The position numbers and the translations under genes were made by a program. This document shows positions 27,919 through 36,501 of a stretch of DNA of 57,083 nt, in pieces; the stretch's first letter is position 1, and each line of letters begins with the position of its first letter. The stretch spans positions 15,323 to 72,405 of the forward strand of contig DIAJ01000025.1 in the NCBI GenBank assembly GCA_002415785.1, written 5' to 3'. Below the pieces are notes generated by a model. The model was not told the origin of the DNA. It did not search any database and saw only the letters and a program-made list of their open reading frames with translations. This stretch comes from Flavobacteriales bacterium UBA5081. GTDB lineage: Bacteria > Bacteroidota > Bacteroidia > Flavobacteriales_E > Vicingaceae.

Positions 27919-28033
27919 CACATCTATTTCTTTCTGAGGGTTCTCCTAAAGAGCAGCAAAGCACCTCGAATTTGAATTTAGATTCATCCCTCTTTATAGT
28001 AAACTATTGAATATCAATACAATTTCATTAAAT

Positions 28034-28594
28034 ATGAAAAAATATCTTTTATTTATATTGATTTTGGTCTCTTGTTATCAAATTGGATTTGGTCAAGAAA
28101 AGCACATCTACCTAGATACTTCTTATGTGACAAATAAGGTTTCTGAAGGTGATTGGCTAATTTATCAAACAGACCTAAAAGAGAATTTACCTAATGGCTA
28201 CTACAAATATTACAGAGCAAAGGAAAATGCAAAAGACAGCGATTTATATTTGGAAGTAGAGGGTCTGGTAAGAGATGGGAAAAAAGAGAGCACATTCAAA
28301 TATTATTCTATTAATCGTGCTGGAAAAAAACATACAAGAGCTTTAACAATGATAATTAATTACTATAATGGTGTACTGGATGGGGAGTTTCTTCTATTTA
28401 GTCCTGAGGGTTATTCTGTTTATCGTGGGTTTTATCAAAATGGCGAAAAGCATGGATTCTTTATAAACTATTATCACTCAACTCAAAGTGTGCTACAATC
28501 TATTGAGCATTATTCTCAAGGTCAATTGCTAAATTGGGTGGAGTATCATATGGACGGATCAATCAAAAAACAAGGCTACGGAGAAAAAGATTAA
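28034..28594 (+). CDS. Secreted MORN/YwqK-like repeat protein
   Basis: From the ATG at 28034 the protein has 186 residues and a signal peptide (MKKYLLFILILVSCYQIGFG). It then shows MORN/YwqK-type repeats: LPNGYYKYYRAK, LDGEFLLFSPEGYSVYRGFY, NGEKHGFFINYY and WVEYHMDGSIKKQG. YwqK-like proteins often occur next to polymorphic toxins as antitoxin or immunity proteins. It ends 9 bp before the second Rhs core copy, which supports a link with this array. A TTG start at 28007 is less likely. Confidence 0.65.
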   Translation: MKKYLLFILILVSCYQIGFGQEKHIYLDTSYVTNKVSEGDWLIYQTDLKENLPNGYYKYYRAKENAKDSDLYLEVEGLVRDGKKESTFKYYSINRAGKKHTRALTMIINYYNGVLDGEFLLFSPEGYSVYRGFYQNGEKHGFFINYYHSTQSVLQSIEHYSQGQLLNWVEYHMDGSIKKQGYGEKD

Positions 28595-28603
28595 ACAATA
28601 CAA

Positions 28604-28867
28604 ATGGAATATTCCTATAACTACGACCACTTAGGCAATACCCGAGTAGTGTACCAAGCCAAATGGGACACTCCAAGCAACCAACTTGCTTTTGAGCTAC
28701 AAGGAGCTTATGACTACTTCCCCTACGGCAAACTTTTAAGAAGCTTTGTAGGGGGTAACGGACAGGAACGTTATTTAACAACTCAACACGAACGTGATGA
28801 AGAAAGTATTAGTGAGAATAATTTTGGGACGAGAGGGTTTTCACTTCGCCGCCAATTCGCCTTCTAA
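28604..28867 (+). pseudogene. Truncated orphan Rhs core without a toxin tip
   Basis: The frame starts MEYSYNYDHLGNTRVVYQ and matches the first orphan core through NNFGT at 28830. It then changes abruptly to unrelated sequence and ends after 87 codons within the 3' end of the convergent decarboxylase gene (28841-30082). The FLSLDP...DPDG core end and any toxin are missing. It is best read as an array end cut off by recombination, and it could still act as a homology donor. Confidence 0.8.
28620..28830 (+). repeat. 211-bp direct repeat, copy 2 (Rhs core)
   Basis: Gapless second copy of 26652-26862. Similarity stops at 28830, 10 bp before the stop codon of the convergent decarboxylase gene, which marks one recombination boundary. 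Confidence 0.9.
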
Positions 28868-30082
28868 CTCATCCAAAAAGCGTTTTAATAGATCATATTT
28901 CACATGATCCATCACTACAATTTTCCACCAACTCGGCATATGTTCATAAGTATCAGCAACTAATTCGTATTTTTTGGCAATTCCATTAGGTATGCTGTTG
29001 GCTTTTATTGTCACAATATTAATGTGTGGATTTCTAAAATACTTCACGCCCATTTCATCCAATCGCTTACATACGTAGTCGGTGCGCTCAATAATGTCTT
29101 GCATTTTCTTTGTCCAACCTTCAGAACCGTAGTTCATTAAAAGCATCCAAATAACAATGGCATTGGCGCCGCTGCGGCTTCCACACAAGGTATAATCCAA
29201 GCCCGGAACATATTGTGCCTGATCATTGGTTACATAGTGCATATAGCCTTTTCGAATCAAGAAAATTCCCGTTCCGTAAGGAGTTTGAAGCATTTTGTGA
29301 GCATCAATAGAAATGGAGCTTACCCTAGGATTGTTGAAATTATGAACCGAATTGGGGTTGGTAAAGGGATAAATAAATCCACCAAAAGCGGCATCTAAAT
29401 GCAGTTTAAAAACCGTTTCGTCTCGATCAAAAACCTCTACCACAGGTTCTATTTCATCTACCGAACCAAACATAGTAGTTGAAACATTCAAAATCACAAT
29501 AAAATACTTAACGCCCTCTTTCTTTGCCTTGGCAATGTTTTCTTCAAGGCAATTAATATTTATACTTCTGTCGTCTTGGTCAACCGGTAAAATAATTGAC
29601 TTTAATCCCAATAAATCTCCCCCTTTGGGAATAGAGTAATGCGTATCTTCAGAGTAAACTACGCCAATTTGATTGTTTTTTGCGCCATACTCCTTTTTGT
29701 AATAATTGCGGTAAATCCACATGGCTTCAATATTGGCTTCAGTTCCTCCGGTGGCAACATAGCCGTCAATACCATTTTTAGGCGATTTAAAGATCTCTTC
29801 TGAACAAATCTGTATCAACTCCCTTTCTATGGCTTGAGTGCCCTTAAAAATCGGCGAACTTTCCTTGCTCAAGGTATGGCAACCAATGTGATTTGGATTG
29901 GCAATGAGCGTTCTCAAAAATGGCGCATCTTTCAAAAATGAGGCATCAGGATAAAACTCATCTTCATCTAAATAAGTTGCGGGCGTACCCATAACTTCAC
30001 CTTTGGCATAACTGGCATTTTTGTTTAATGCCTCCTCAACTTTTTGGTTGATTTCTGCTCTGCTAAACGATTTCCAATACAT
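28841..30082 (-). CDS. PLP-dependent amino-acid decarboxylase (group II)
   Basis: The enzyme probably decarboxylates an amino acid (histidine- or glutamate-decarboxylase family). The PLP fold is clear: TGGTEAN near residue 110, HLDAAFGG with the ring-binding Asp, and SIDAHKM with the Schiff-base Lys. The start at 30082 (MYWKSFS) is chosen because AGGAGGT stands 4 bp upstream; ATG 30106 would overlap the preceding gene and ignore this site. Length is 413 residues. It is the last gene of the cbb3 operon, an unusual partner for a terminal oxidase. The substrate is not deducible. Confidence 0.85.
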   Translation of the reverse strand: MYWKSFSRAEINQKVEEALNKNASYAKGEVMGTPATYLDEDEFYPDASFLKDAPFLRTLIANPNHIGCHTLSKESSPIFKGTQAIERELIQICSEEIFKSPKNGIDGYVATGGTEANIEAMWIYRNYYKKEYGAKNNQIGVVYSEDTHYSIPKGGDLLGLKSIILPVDQDDRSININCLEENIAKAKKEGVKYFIVILNVSTTMFGSVDEIEPVVEVFDRDETVFKLHLDAAFGGFIYPFTNPNSVHNFNNPRVSSISIDAHKMLQTPYGTGIFLIRKGYMHYVTNDQAQYVPGLDYTLCGSRSGANAIVIWMLLMNYGSEGWTKKMQDIIERTDYVCKRLDEMGVKYFRNPHINIVTIKANSIPNGIAKKYELVADTYEHMPSWWKIVVMDHVKYDLLKRFLDELEGELAAK

Positions 30083-30086
30083 AATT

Positions 30087-30093
30087 ACCTCCT
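30087..30093 (-). promoter_or_regulatory. Strong Shine-Dalgarno site deciding the decarboxylase start
   Basis: Minus-strand AGGAGGT sits 4 bp before the ATG at 30082. Such a full anti-SD match is rare in Bacteroidota; other starts in this window lack one. It may be incidental or signal foreign origin. Confidence 0.6.
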
Positions 30094-30102
30094 TTCTTAA
30101 GC

Positions 30103-30801
30103 TCAATGACAGTTGACTACTTCTGTTTTATTGTCCATTTTAGGACTGAGGTAAGGAACACCTAAGTTCATGCCTCTAAGAATAAATAAACTACCAATGA
30201 GTATGATAAAAGCCGGAATTAACCTTCGGGCTTTCGACATTAATTTTGTTTTAATTTGATTACCAAAAATGGCAACTGCTAGCATTAATGGTAGTGTTCC
30301 CAAGCCAAAAAACAGCATAAAAACTCCGCCGGAAACCGCTGTTGCCGTAGCGGTGGCTCCTGCCAAACCCATATAAACCAGTCCGCAGGGTAATAGGCCG
30401 TTAAGCAAACCAATCGCTAACATATTAGCATTGGATTTTCTCCCCAATTGCTTGCCTAATTCTCCTTTTACTTTACCCAACCACAAACTAAAGGCAGGAA
30501 AATGAAAATTTCTTTTTTTACTAATCTGTGGGAGTAAAACACTTAAAATCATGATGACTCCTACACCAATCGAAATCCACCGCTGAAATCCGGCCAAGAA
30601 AAAACCATAACCCAGTAAACCGAAAATAACGCCTAACAAAAAATAGGTGATTAATCGGCCAATATTGTACAGCAAGCTGCCGCTAAAAATCGAAAACTGA
30701 CTACTACGATCTAGTGGCAGCGCAAAAGCAATCGGTCCGCACATGCCCAAGCAATGCAGGCTGCCGATTAAACCGATGGATAATGCTGTCCAGTATTCCA
30801 T
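30103..30801 (-). CDS. Sulfite exporter TauE/SafE-like membrane protein of the cbb3 cluster
   Basis: This 232-residue protein has six or seven TM helices and the motif GSLHCLGMCGPIAFALP at its N-terminus, with a cysteine pair (CLGMC) that could handle copper or thiols, and NGLLPCGLVYMGLAGATATAT in the middle. Proteins of this type follow fixH in many Bacteroidota cbb3 clusters and are thought to help oxidase maturation, perhaps by copper delivery. The gene starts 2 bp after fixH ends. Confidence 0.85.
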   Translation of the reverse strand: MEYWTALSIGLIGSLHCLGMCGPIAFALPLDRSSQFSIFSGSLLYNIGRLITYFLLGVIFGLLGYGFFLAGFQRWISIGVGVIMILSVLLPQISKKRNFHFPAFSLWLGKVKGELGKQLGRKSNANMLAIGLLNGLLPCGLVYMGLAGATATATAVSGGVFMLFFGLGTLPLMLAVAIFGNQIKTKLMSKARRLIPAFIILIGSLFILRGMNLGVPYLSPKMDNKTEVVNCH

Positions 30802-30803
30802 TT

Positions 30804-31241
30804 TTATGGGATGATTATAATTTGTTCGTCGTAAAAGTGTTTTTCACCCACTTTCCAATCTACTTTTAGAGTGTATTTGCCTTTCACAAATCGCTTAAGC
30901 GGAATTGAATGTTTGGTAGATGATCCTTTTAGTTCTTCTATAAAGTCTTTACTTTCGTCAGAAGGTCTGAAACAATTGATTTTACCGTTAATTTTCACTC
31001 CTTCCTCATGTGGAAAATAAAGCACTAAGTTGCCTTCTTCAACTTTTATTTTCAAGCGGCTATCTAAATCAGCATAGCGGTTTTTGCTATCAATTTTTTC
31101 TTGAAAAGCAATTTCTTGAGCATAGTAATCCTCAGTTACTAAGTCGAATTTTTCGCCAAATGCCATGTAAACCATGCCCAAAATGAAAACGACAAAAGCG
31201 GTGTAAACAATTCCTATTTTAGTGCCCCAATTAAATTTCAT
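30804..31241 (-). CDS. fixH: FixH/CcoH cbb3 oxidase assembly protein
   Basis: The 145-residue protein has one N-terminal TM helix (about 8-28), then DLVTEDYYAQEIAFQEKID, the FixH signature, and a beta-rich periplasmic domain (FPHEEGVKINGKINCFRPSD). It helps assemble the cbb3 oxidase. Its ATG shares one base with the ccoG stop (TAATG), indicating coupled translation. Confidence 0.88.
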   Translation of the reverse strand: MKFNWGTKIGIVYTAFVVFILGMVYMAFGEKFDLVTEDYYAQEIAFQEKIDSKNRYADLDSRLKIKVEEGNLVLYFPHEEGVKINGKINCFRPSDESKDFIEELKGSSTKHSIPLKRFVKGKYTLKVDWKVGEKHFYDEQIIIIP

Positions 31242-32674
31242 TATTTCTTTCTTTTAACAGGAGCAGCAAATGAAGTTTTTACCTCATCCAACAGTTCTCC
31301 TTCTTTGCTGTATATTCCCAACCTTACTTTAGTATTTCGATCCTCAATATCGTCCATATTTCTAATCAAGAAGAAGGTACCTTCTGCCATAGATTCTGAA
31401 GGAATAATTAACTCTTGATTATTGCCGATATACTGAATCTCTCCTTCTCCCTCCATCATGCGAATTTCCGCCGGAATCTCTTCAAAGGTTTTGTTGATGA
31501 TTTTATAATTATAAAGGTTACTCACCTGATTATTTTCGCGCTTTTGATATTGCTGTCCGGGCGTTTTTAGAATGCTTGCATCTACATCTGTTCTGCTGAT
31601 TAACAAAAAGCTCACTAAGCCCATAATCAATAAAAGCACAATGCTGTAGCCAATGCTTCTTGGGGTAAACTTCTTTGCTGATTTATTGACAATTCCTTCT
31701 TCTGAGTCGTAACGAATTAACCCTTTGGGCAATCCAACGCTTTCCATCATGTGGTCGCAAGCATCAATGCAAGCGGTACAATTCACACATTCCAATTGTG
31801 TTCCGTTTCTAATGTCAATTCCTGTAGGACAAACATCAACACATTGGTTGCAATCAATACAATCACCTTTATTTGCTTGAGTTCTGTCTTCGTTCTTTTT
31901 AAACTTTCCGCGAATTTCTCCTCTTATGTAGTCGTAAGCTACAACTATGGAGTTGCGATCCAGCATAACGCTCTGCAACCTTCCGTAAGGACAAGCAACA
32001 ATGCACACCTGCTCTCTAAACCATGAGAAAACCCAGTAAAATACTCCTGTAAAAATCAATATTGAAACCAAACCTCCTATGTGATTCATGGGATTATCGG
32101 TAATAATATCAATAAGCGCTTCGGAGCCGATGATGTATGCTAAGAAAGTGTTGGAAATGATGAATGAAATCAAAAAGAATATACCGTGTTTCAGTACTTT
32201 TTTCCTGATTTTCTCTCCATTCCAAGGACCGTCGTTCAAGCGCTTTTGGTGTTTAAAATCACCTTCAATCCAATATTCAATTTTTCGAAAAACCATTTCC
32301 ATAAAAATGGTTTGCGGGCATACCCATCCGCAAAACAAGCGACCGAAAACAACCGTAAACAGCACGATAAACAAAACTCCCGCCAACATAATCAAAACGA
32401 AAATGTAGAAGTCTTGAGGCCAAAAAATCTGACCGAAAATCACAAACTTTCGCTCTATGATATTGATAAGTAATAGAGGTTGTCCATCAATTCGAATGAA
32501 GGGGCCTGAAAATAAAATAGCTAAAAGAAAAATACTCACCCAAGTTCTAGCATTGTAAAGCTTTCCCTTTGGTTTTTTTGGATAAACCCATTTTCGTTTC
32601 CCCTCTTCGTCAACTGTGCCGATGGAGTCTCGAAAACTTTGATCCATGTATTCTTCTTTTTCCTTGTTTTGCAT
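31241..32674 (-). CDS. ccoG: CcoG, polyferredoxin-type cbb3 oxidase accessory protein
   Basis: CcoG reduces copper during cbb3 oxidase assembly. The 477-residue protein has an N-terminal TM helix, FGRLFCGWVCPQTIFMEMVF, further TM helices with REQVCIVACPYGR, and two [4Fe-4S] motifs (CIDCNQCVDVCP and CVNCTACIDACDH), then a TM helix and a C-terminal Ig-like domain (FixG_C). Length and order are standard. It lies 15 bp after ccoP. Confidence 0.93.
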   Translation of the reverse strand: MQNKEKEEYMDQSFRDSIGTVDEEGKRKWVYPKKPKGKLYNARTWVSIFLLAILFSGPFIRIDGQPLLLINIIERKFVIFGQIFWPQDFYIFVLIMLAGVLFIVLFTVVFGRLFCGWVCPQTIFMEMVFRKIEYWIEGDFKHQKRLNDGPWNGEKIRKKVLKHGIFFLISFIISNTFLAYIIGSEALIDIITDNPMNHIGGLVSILIFTGVFYWVFSWFREQVCIVACPYGRLQSVMLDRNSIVVAYDYIRGEIRGKFKKNEDRTQANKGDCIDCNQCVDVCPTGIDIRNGTQLECVNCTACIDACDHMMESVGLPKGLIRYDSEEGIVNKSAKKFTPRSIGYSIVLLLIMGLVSFLLISRTDVDASILKTPGQQYQKRENNQVSNLYNYKIINKTFEEIPAEIRMMEGEGEIQYIGNNQELIIPSESMAEGTFFLIRNMDDIEDRNTKVRLGIYSKEGELLDEVKTSFAAPVKRKK

Positions 32675-32689
32675 TGCTATGCGATTTTT

Positions 32690-33856
32690 TTAAGCTTCTG
32701 TATTTTCAATTTCTTCTGACTCTTCTTCGACTTCTTCTGTTGCCGCTTCCTCCACTTCTGTAGAATCCGTGCTATTTTCTTCAGTATTCTCTTCAGGAAC
32801 ATACAACTCGCCTTGCGGATCTTTTGGATTTGGAGGGTTGGTACCCACTAAAGTCATGATGTAACTGGCAACTTGCTGCATTTGCTCAGGGCTGAATTGA
32901 CTCTCCCAAGCAATCATTCCTTTTGCAGGAACACCGTACTTAATGGTGCTAAAAATATCTTTTACACTTCCACCGTGAATCCAATATTCATCGGTTAGGT
33001 TTGGTCCTGCACCACCTTCACCTAATTGTCCGTGACAAGTAGCACAGTTTCCTTTGTAGATTGCTGCACCTTTTTCAATGCTCGGAGCATCGGCAAGGTA
33101 AGTCACATTGTCTTCTGTAATTTGCTCTCCACCGGCAGCCATTTGCTCCTCTTTTTGTGCAGCAGCTTCTGCCATTTGCTCTTCGTATTCTTCAATACTT
33201 AATTTTCCGTCGCCGGTAATGTGAAAGCGCACCAAATAAACAACCGAGAAAATAATGGTGGCGTAGAACATATACACCCACCAAGGAGGAAGATTATTAT
33301 CGAGCTCACGAATACCGTCGTATTCATGATCAAGCATAATTGCCTCTTCTTCCTCTAATGGAACTCTGTCTGTTAAAATACCTTCAACAACACCTTCCGT
33401 TTCTTTTACCGTACTTTCCCCTTTTTCTAATTGAATTAAAGTTTGCAAAGCCCTAAACAACACATAAATTACAAATGCTAATACAACAATTAATGAACTA
33501 AGTAACCAAAACAGTCCATCACTCATTATAAACCCTGAGTTTGTACTTGCAGTTTCCGCTGCTTGAGCGCTAAAGCCTGCAGTGGATAAAAGAGCCAATA
33601 CAGCAATGTTTTTTGCTGTCTGACCTTTGTTTTCTTTCTGTTTTCCGGCAGAATGGCTAATTCCTTTAATGCTGTTTGCCAATGCATTAATAATGAGCAA
33701 AAGCAAAACGATAAAGCTCAACATTAAGGTTAAAAGTGTAATGTCTGAGATTCCACTAGCTTGAGCAATGCTATTTTCAGCTTTTTCTGCTGCTTGCAAA
33801 ATAGCCGGAGTTAAAAGCATTAAAGCTGTAGCTGCGATGTATATTTTTCTTTTCAT
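32690..33856 (-). CDS. ccoP: CcoP, cbb3 oxidase c-type cytochrome subunit (mono-haem form)
   Basis: The 388-residue protein begins with a hydrophobic helix and an added N-terminal membrane region (residues 1-150), followed by the CcoP core DHEYDGIRELDNNLPPWWVYMFY and one cytochrome domain with CATCHGQ and a distal Met in AKGMIAW. Only one CxxCH is present, whereas proteobacterial CcoP has two; the Bacteroidota form commonly has one. The C-terminus is a long Glu/Thr-rich tail. It passes electrons to CcoNO. Confidence 0.9.
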   Translation of the reverse strand: MKRKIYIAATALMLLTPAILQAAEKAENSIAQASGISDITLLTLMLSFIVLLLLIINALANSIKGISHSAGKQKENKGQTAKNIAVLALLSTAGFSAQAAETASTNSGFIMSDGLFWLLSSLIVVLAFVIYVLFRALQTLIQLEKGESTVKETEGVVEGILTDRVPLEEEEAIMLDHEYDGIRELDNNLPPWWVYMFYATIIFSVVYLVRFHITGDGKLSIEEYEEQMAEAAAQKEEQMAAGGEQITEDNVTYLADAPSIEKGAAIYKGNCATCHGQLGEGGAGPNLTDEYWIHGGSVKDIFSTIKYGVPAKGMIAWESQFSPEQMQQVASYIMTLVGTNPPNPKDPQGELYVPEENTEENSTDSTEVEEAATEEVEEESEEIENTEA

Positions 33857-33874
33857 AACAATAAATTTCAGTTG

Positions 33875-34066
33875 TTAATTGATTAAGTTTTCTTCTCCTT
33901 CATCATCTAGTGGAAGTTGTGCAACTTCAGCAATTTCTGACTTTTGCATTTTAGCTACCCAAACAAATAAGCCTACAAAGAAAATGAAGAATATTAAGAA
34001 GGAGATGATGGGGAATATTTCTACCCCCACAATAGTCTCCATGGTATGTTTGATAAATTTTAGCAT
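33875..34066 (-). CDS. ccoQ: CcoQ-like small cbb3 oxidase subunit
   Basis: This 63-residue protein has one TM helix (about 20-40, ISFLIFFIFFVGLFVWVAKM) and an acidic tail. Position between ccoNO and ccoP, with 6- and 18-bp gaps, and its topology identify it as CcoQ, which stabilises the complex. Sequence conservation of this subunit is low, so the call leans on context. Confidence 0.85.
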   Translation of the reverse strand: MLKFIKHTMETIVGVEIFPIISFLIFFIFFVGLFVWVAKMQKSEIAEVAQLPLDDEGEENLIN

Positions 34067-34072
34067 AGCTGT

Positions 34073-36220
34073 TTATTTTTCTGCGGTTTTACCTTTTTCA
34101 ATATCTACTCCTAAGCGTTGTAGGTAAGCAATAAGGGCTACTATTTTTCGCTCCGGTGCTACCTCGAAACCTTCTTCTTCCAAGGTTTCTCTCATGTCTT
34201 CTGCTACCTCATTCGCTTGTTCCATAACATCTTCATTCGCCCTTTGCGGATAATCTTCTTCATAAGGAACACCAAGCGTAATCATGGCTTCAATCATTTT
34301 CGGTGTCATGCTGGTATCGTAGTCTTGGTCTAATAACCAAGGGTAAGCCGGCATAATGGAACCCGGAGAAACGCTTCGCGGATCGTACATGTGTTTAAAG
34401 TGCCAAGAGTTTGGTTTACGCAATTTTGCAGTACCTTCTCTTGCCAAATCAGGTCCGGTTCGCTTAGAGCCCCATAAGAATGGATGGTCGTAAACAAACT
34501 CCCCGGCTTTGGAGTATTCTCCGTAGCGCTCAGTTTCTGAACGGAAAGGGCGCACCATTTGACTGTGGCAGTTGTTACAGCCCTCGGCAATGTATATATC
34601 TCTGCCATGTAACTCTAATGGAGTGTAGGGTTTTACACTTTCAATAGTTGGCACATTTGATTTTACTAAAAAGGTTGGAACCATTTCAATAATTCCTCCA
34701 ATTAGAATAACAATCAAAGAACCAATCAATAAAGGAACAGGCTTACGCTCAATCCAACGGTGCCAATGCTCCCCTTTGTGTTTTTTGTAAACTGGAGCTA
34801 AAGCAGGTGCCTCAGCTTCTTCATTTGCTTGGAAAGAACCTTTCTTGGCTGTAAGCACTAAGTTTACCACCATAACAATTACACCGGTAAAGTATAATGT
34901 TCCTCCCACGGCACGATAAGCGTACATTGGAATAATGTTGGTTACTGTTTCCAAAAAGTTAGGGTATTGCAAGAAACCATCGTTGGTAAAATCATTCCAC
35001 ATTTGGCTTTGAGTAAAACCTGCCCAATAAAGCGGAATGGCGTAAAATAAAATTCCCAAAGTGCCAATCCAGAAGTGGAAGTTGGCCATTTTCTCAGAAT
35101 ACAATTTTGTTCTAAACAATAGTGGGAAAAGGAAGTATAACATACCAAAAGTCAGGAAACCGTTCCAACCTAAAGCACCAACGTGAACGTGAGCAACAAT
35201 CCAATCGGTAAAGTGAGCAATGGCGTTTACGTTTTTCAGCGATAGCATCGGCCCTTCGAAAGTTGACATTCCATAAGCGGTAATGGCAACCACAAAGAAT
35301 TTTAATACGGCACTGTCGCGAACTTTGTCCCATGCACCACGCAAAGTCAACAATCCATTAATCATACCTCCCCAAGATGGAGCGATAAGCATTACAGAGA
35401 AAACAACTCCTAAAGACTGTGCCCAATCCGGTAAGGAAGTGTAAAGTAAATGGTGAGGACCAGCCCAAATGTATAAGAAAATCAGTGCCCAGAAGTGAAT
35501 AATTGAAAGGCGGTAAGAGAATACCGGACGATTGGCTGCTTTAGGCACGAAATAGTACATCAATCCCAAATAAGGGGTTGTTAAAAAGAAGGCCACGGCA
35601 TTGTGTCCGTACCACCATTGCACTAGGGCATCCTGCACTCCTGCGTACCAAGAGTAACTTTTCATAAAGCTAATTGGCAATTCAAAAGAGTTGACAATGT
35701 GCAATACAGCTACGGTAACAAAAGTGGCAATGTAGAACCAAACGGCTACGTAAAGGTGTCTTTCTCTTCTCTTTAAAATCGTAGCAAACATGTTCCAGCC
35801 AAAAACTACCCAAATAAGCGCAATAGCGATATCAATTGGCCATTCCAATTCGGCGTATTCTTTAGAGGTAGTGTAACCCATAGGCAAGGTAATAACTGCC
35901 GAAAGAATGATGAGCTGCCAACCCCAGAAATTAATTTTACTGAGTAGGTCGCTGTACATCCTTGTTTTCAGCAAACGCTGAAGAGAGTAGTACACCCCGG
36001 CGAAAATACCGTTGCCCACAAAAGCAAAAATCACCGCATTGGTGTGTAGTGGTCGAATTCTACCGAATGTGGTGTATTCTAAATTAAAGTTTAATGCCGG
36101 AAAAATAAATTGAAAGGCAACTAAAAGTCCCACCAACATTCCGGTAACACCCCAAACGATGGTGGCGTTTGCAAACATCCTTACGATGTTATTGTCATAG
36201 CTGAATTTTTCTACTTGCAT
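34073..36220 (-). CDS. ccoN: Fused CcoN-CcoO cbb3-type cytochrome oxidase subunit
   Basis: The 715-residue protein combines subunits I and II. Residues 1 to about 490 are the twelve-helix CcoN haem-copper core with RPLHTNAVIF, WYGHNAVAFFLTTPYLG (Cu/haem-ligand His) and DWIVAHVHVGALGWNG. A TM helix near 505-525 leads into CcoO, with GCNNCHSQMVRPFRSE (CxxCH near residue 546) and GSKRTGPDLAREG. Fusion of N and O is common in Bacteroidota. The enzyme is the high-affinity terminal oxidase for low oxygen. It starts 8 bp after ccoS. Confidence 0.95.
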   Translation of the reverse strand: MQVEKFSYDNNIVRMFANATIVWGVTGMLVGLLVAFQFIFPALNFNLEYTTFGRIRPLHTNAVIFAFVGNGIFAGVYYSLQRLLKTRMYSDLLSKINFWGWQLIILSAVITLPMGYTTSKEYAELEWPIDIAIALIWVVFGWNMFATILKRRERHLYVAVWFYIATFVTVAVLHIVNSFELPISFMKSYSWYAGVQDALVQWWYGHNAVAFFLTTPYLGLMYYFVPKAANRPVFSYRLSIIHFWALIFLYIWAGPHHLLYTSLPDWAQSLGVVFSVMLIAPSWGGMINGLLTLRGAWDKVRDSAVLKFFVVAITAYGMSTFEGPMLSLKNVNAIAHFTDWIVAHVHVGALGWNGFLTFGMLYFLFPLLFRTKLYSEKMANFHFWIGTLGILFYAIPLYWAGFTQSQMWNDFTNDGFLQYPNFLETVTNIIPMYAYRAVGGTLYFTGVIVMVVNLVLTAKKGSFQANEEAEAPALAPVYKKHKGEHWHRWIERKPVPLLIGSLIVILIGGIIEMVPTFLVKSNVPTIESVKPYTPLELHGRDIYIAEGCNNCHSQMVRPFRSETERYGEYSKAGEFVYDHPFLWGSKRTGPDLAREGTAKLRKPNSWHFKHMYDPRSVSPGSIMPAYPWLLDQDYDTSMTPKMIEAMITLGVPYEEDYPQRANEDVMEQANEVAEDMRETLEEEGFEVAPERKIVALIAYLQRLGVDIEKGKTAEK

Positions 36221-36228
36221 GGTTTTAC

Positions 36229-36423
36229 TTATTGATTAGATGATTTTTCTTGCTTTTTATTAGTTGATTGATTTTCTGAAGTTTTTTTGTCGTCGAACAA
36301 TATACGAACTGCCGGTGTATAATCATCCTCATATTGCCCGTTTTTTACCGACCATATAAAGGAAATGAGAAAGCCTATGGCAACGGCTAAACTGACTAAA
36401 ATAAGTAAGATAAGTACACTCAT
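36229..36423 (-). CDS. ccoS: CcoS cbb3 oxidase maturation protein
   Basis: The 64-residue protein has one N-terminal TM helix and the CcoS signature FIWSVKNGQYEDDYTPAVRILFDD. It is needed for cofactor insertion in the oxidase. It is the first gene of the operon and follows an Fnr-type palindrome and a -7-like element. Confidence 0.92.
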   Translation of the reverse strand: MSVLILLILVSLAVAIGFLISFIWSVKNGQYEDDYTPAVRILFDDKKTSENQSTNKKQEKSSNQ

Positions 36424-36445
36424 TTTTAAAAAAATAAATTTAGGA

Positions 36446-36488
36446 CAAAATTGTATTATTTAAAATATATAAAACATGATAAATGTCA
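36446..36488 (-). promoter_or_regulatory. Fnr-type site and -7 element of the cbb3 operon
   Basis: TGATAAATGTCA (36477-36488) is a TGAT-N4-GTCA palindrome. On the minus strand a CAATTTTG (-7 consensus with one mismatch) occupies 36453-36446. The palindrome centre is 29.5 bp from the first base of that element, which puts it near -41.5 of the expected start site, the class II activator position. The cupin and ccoI promoters repeat this geometry exactly. Confidence 0.7.
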
Positions 36489-36501
36489 GTTTTAAAATTG
36501 T

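Noticed and set aside
31751..32473. Three plus-strand frames of 91-106 codons
   Set aside because: They lie opposite the well-supported ccoG gene and show no domain.
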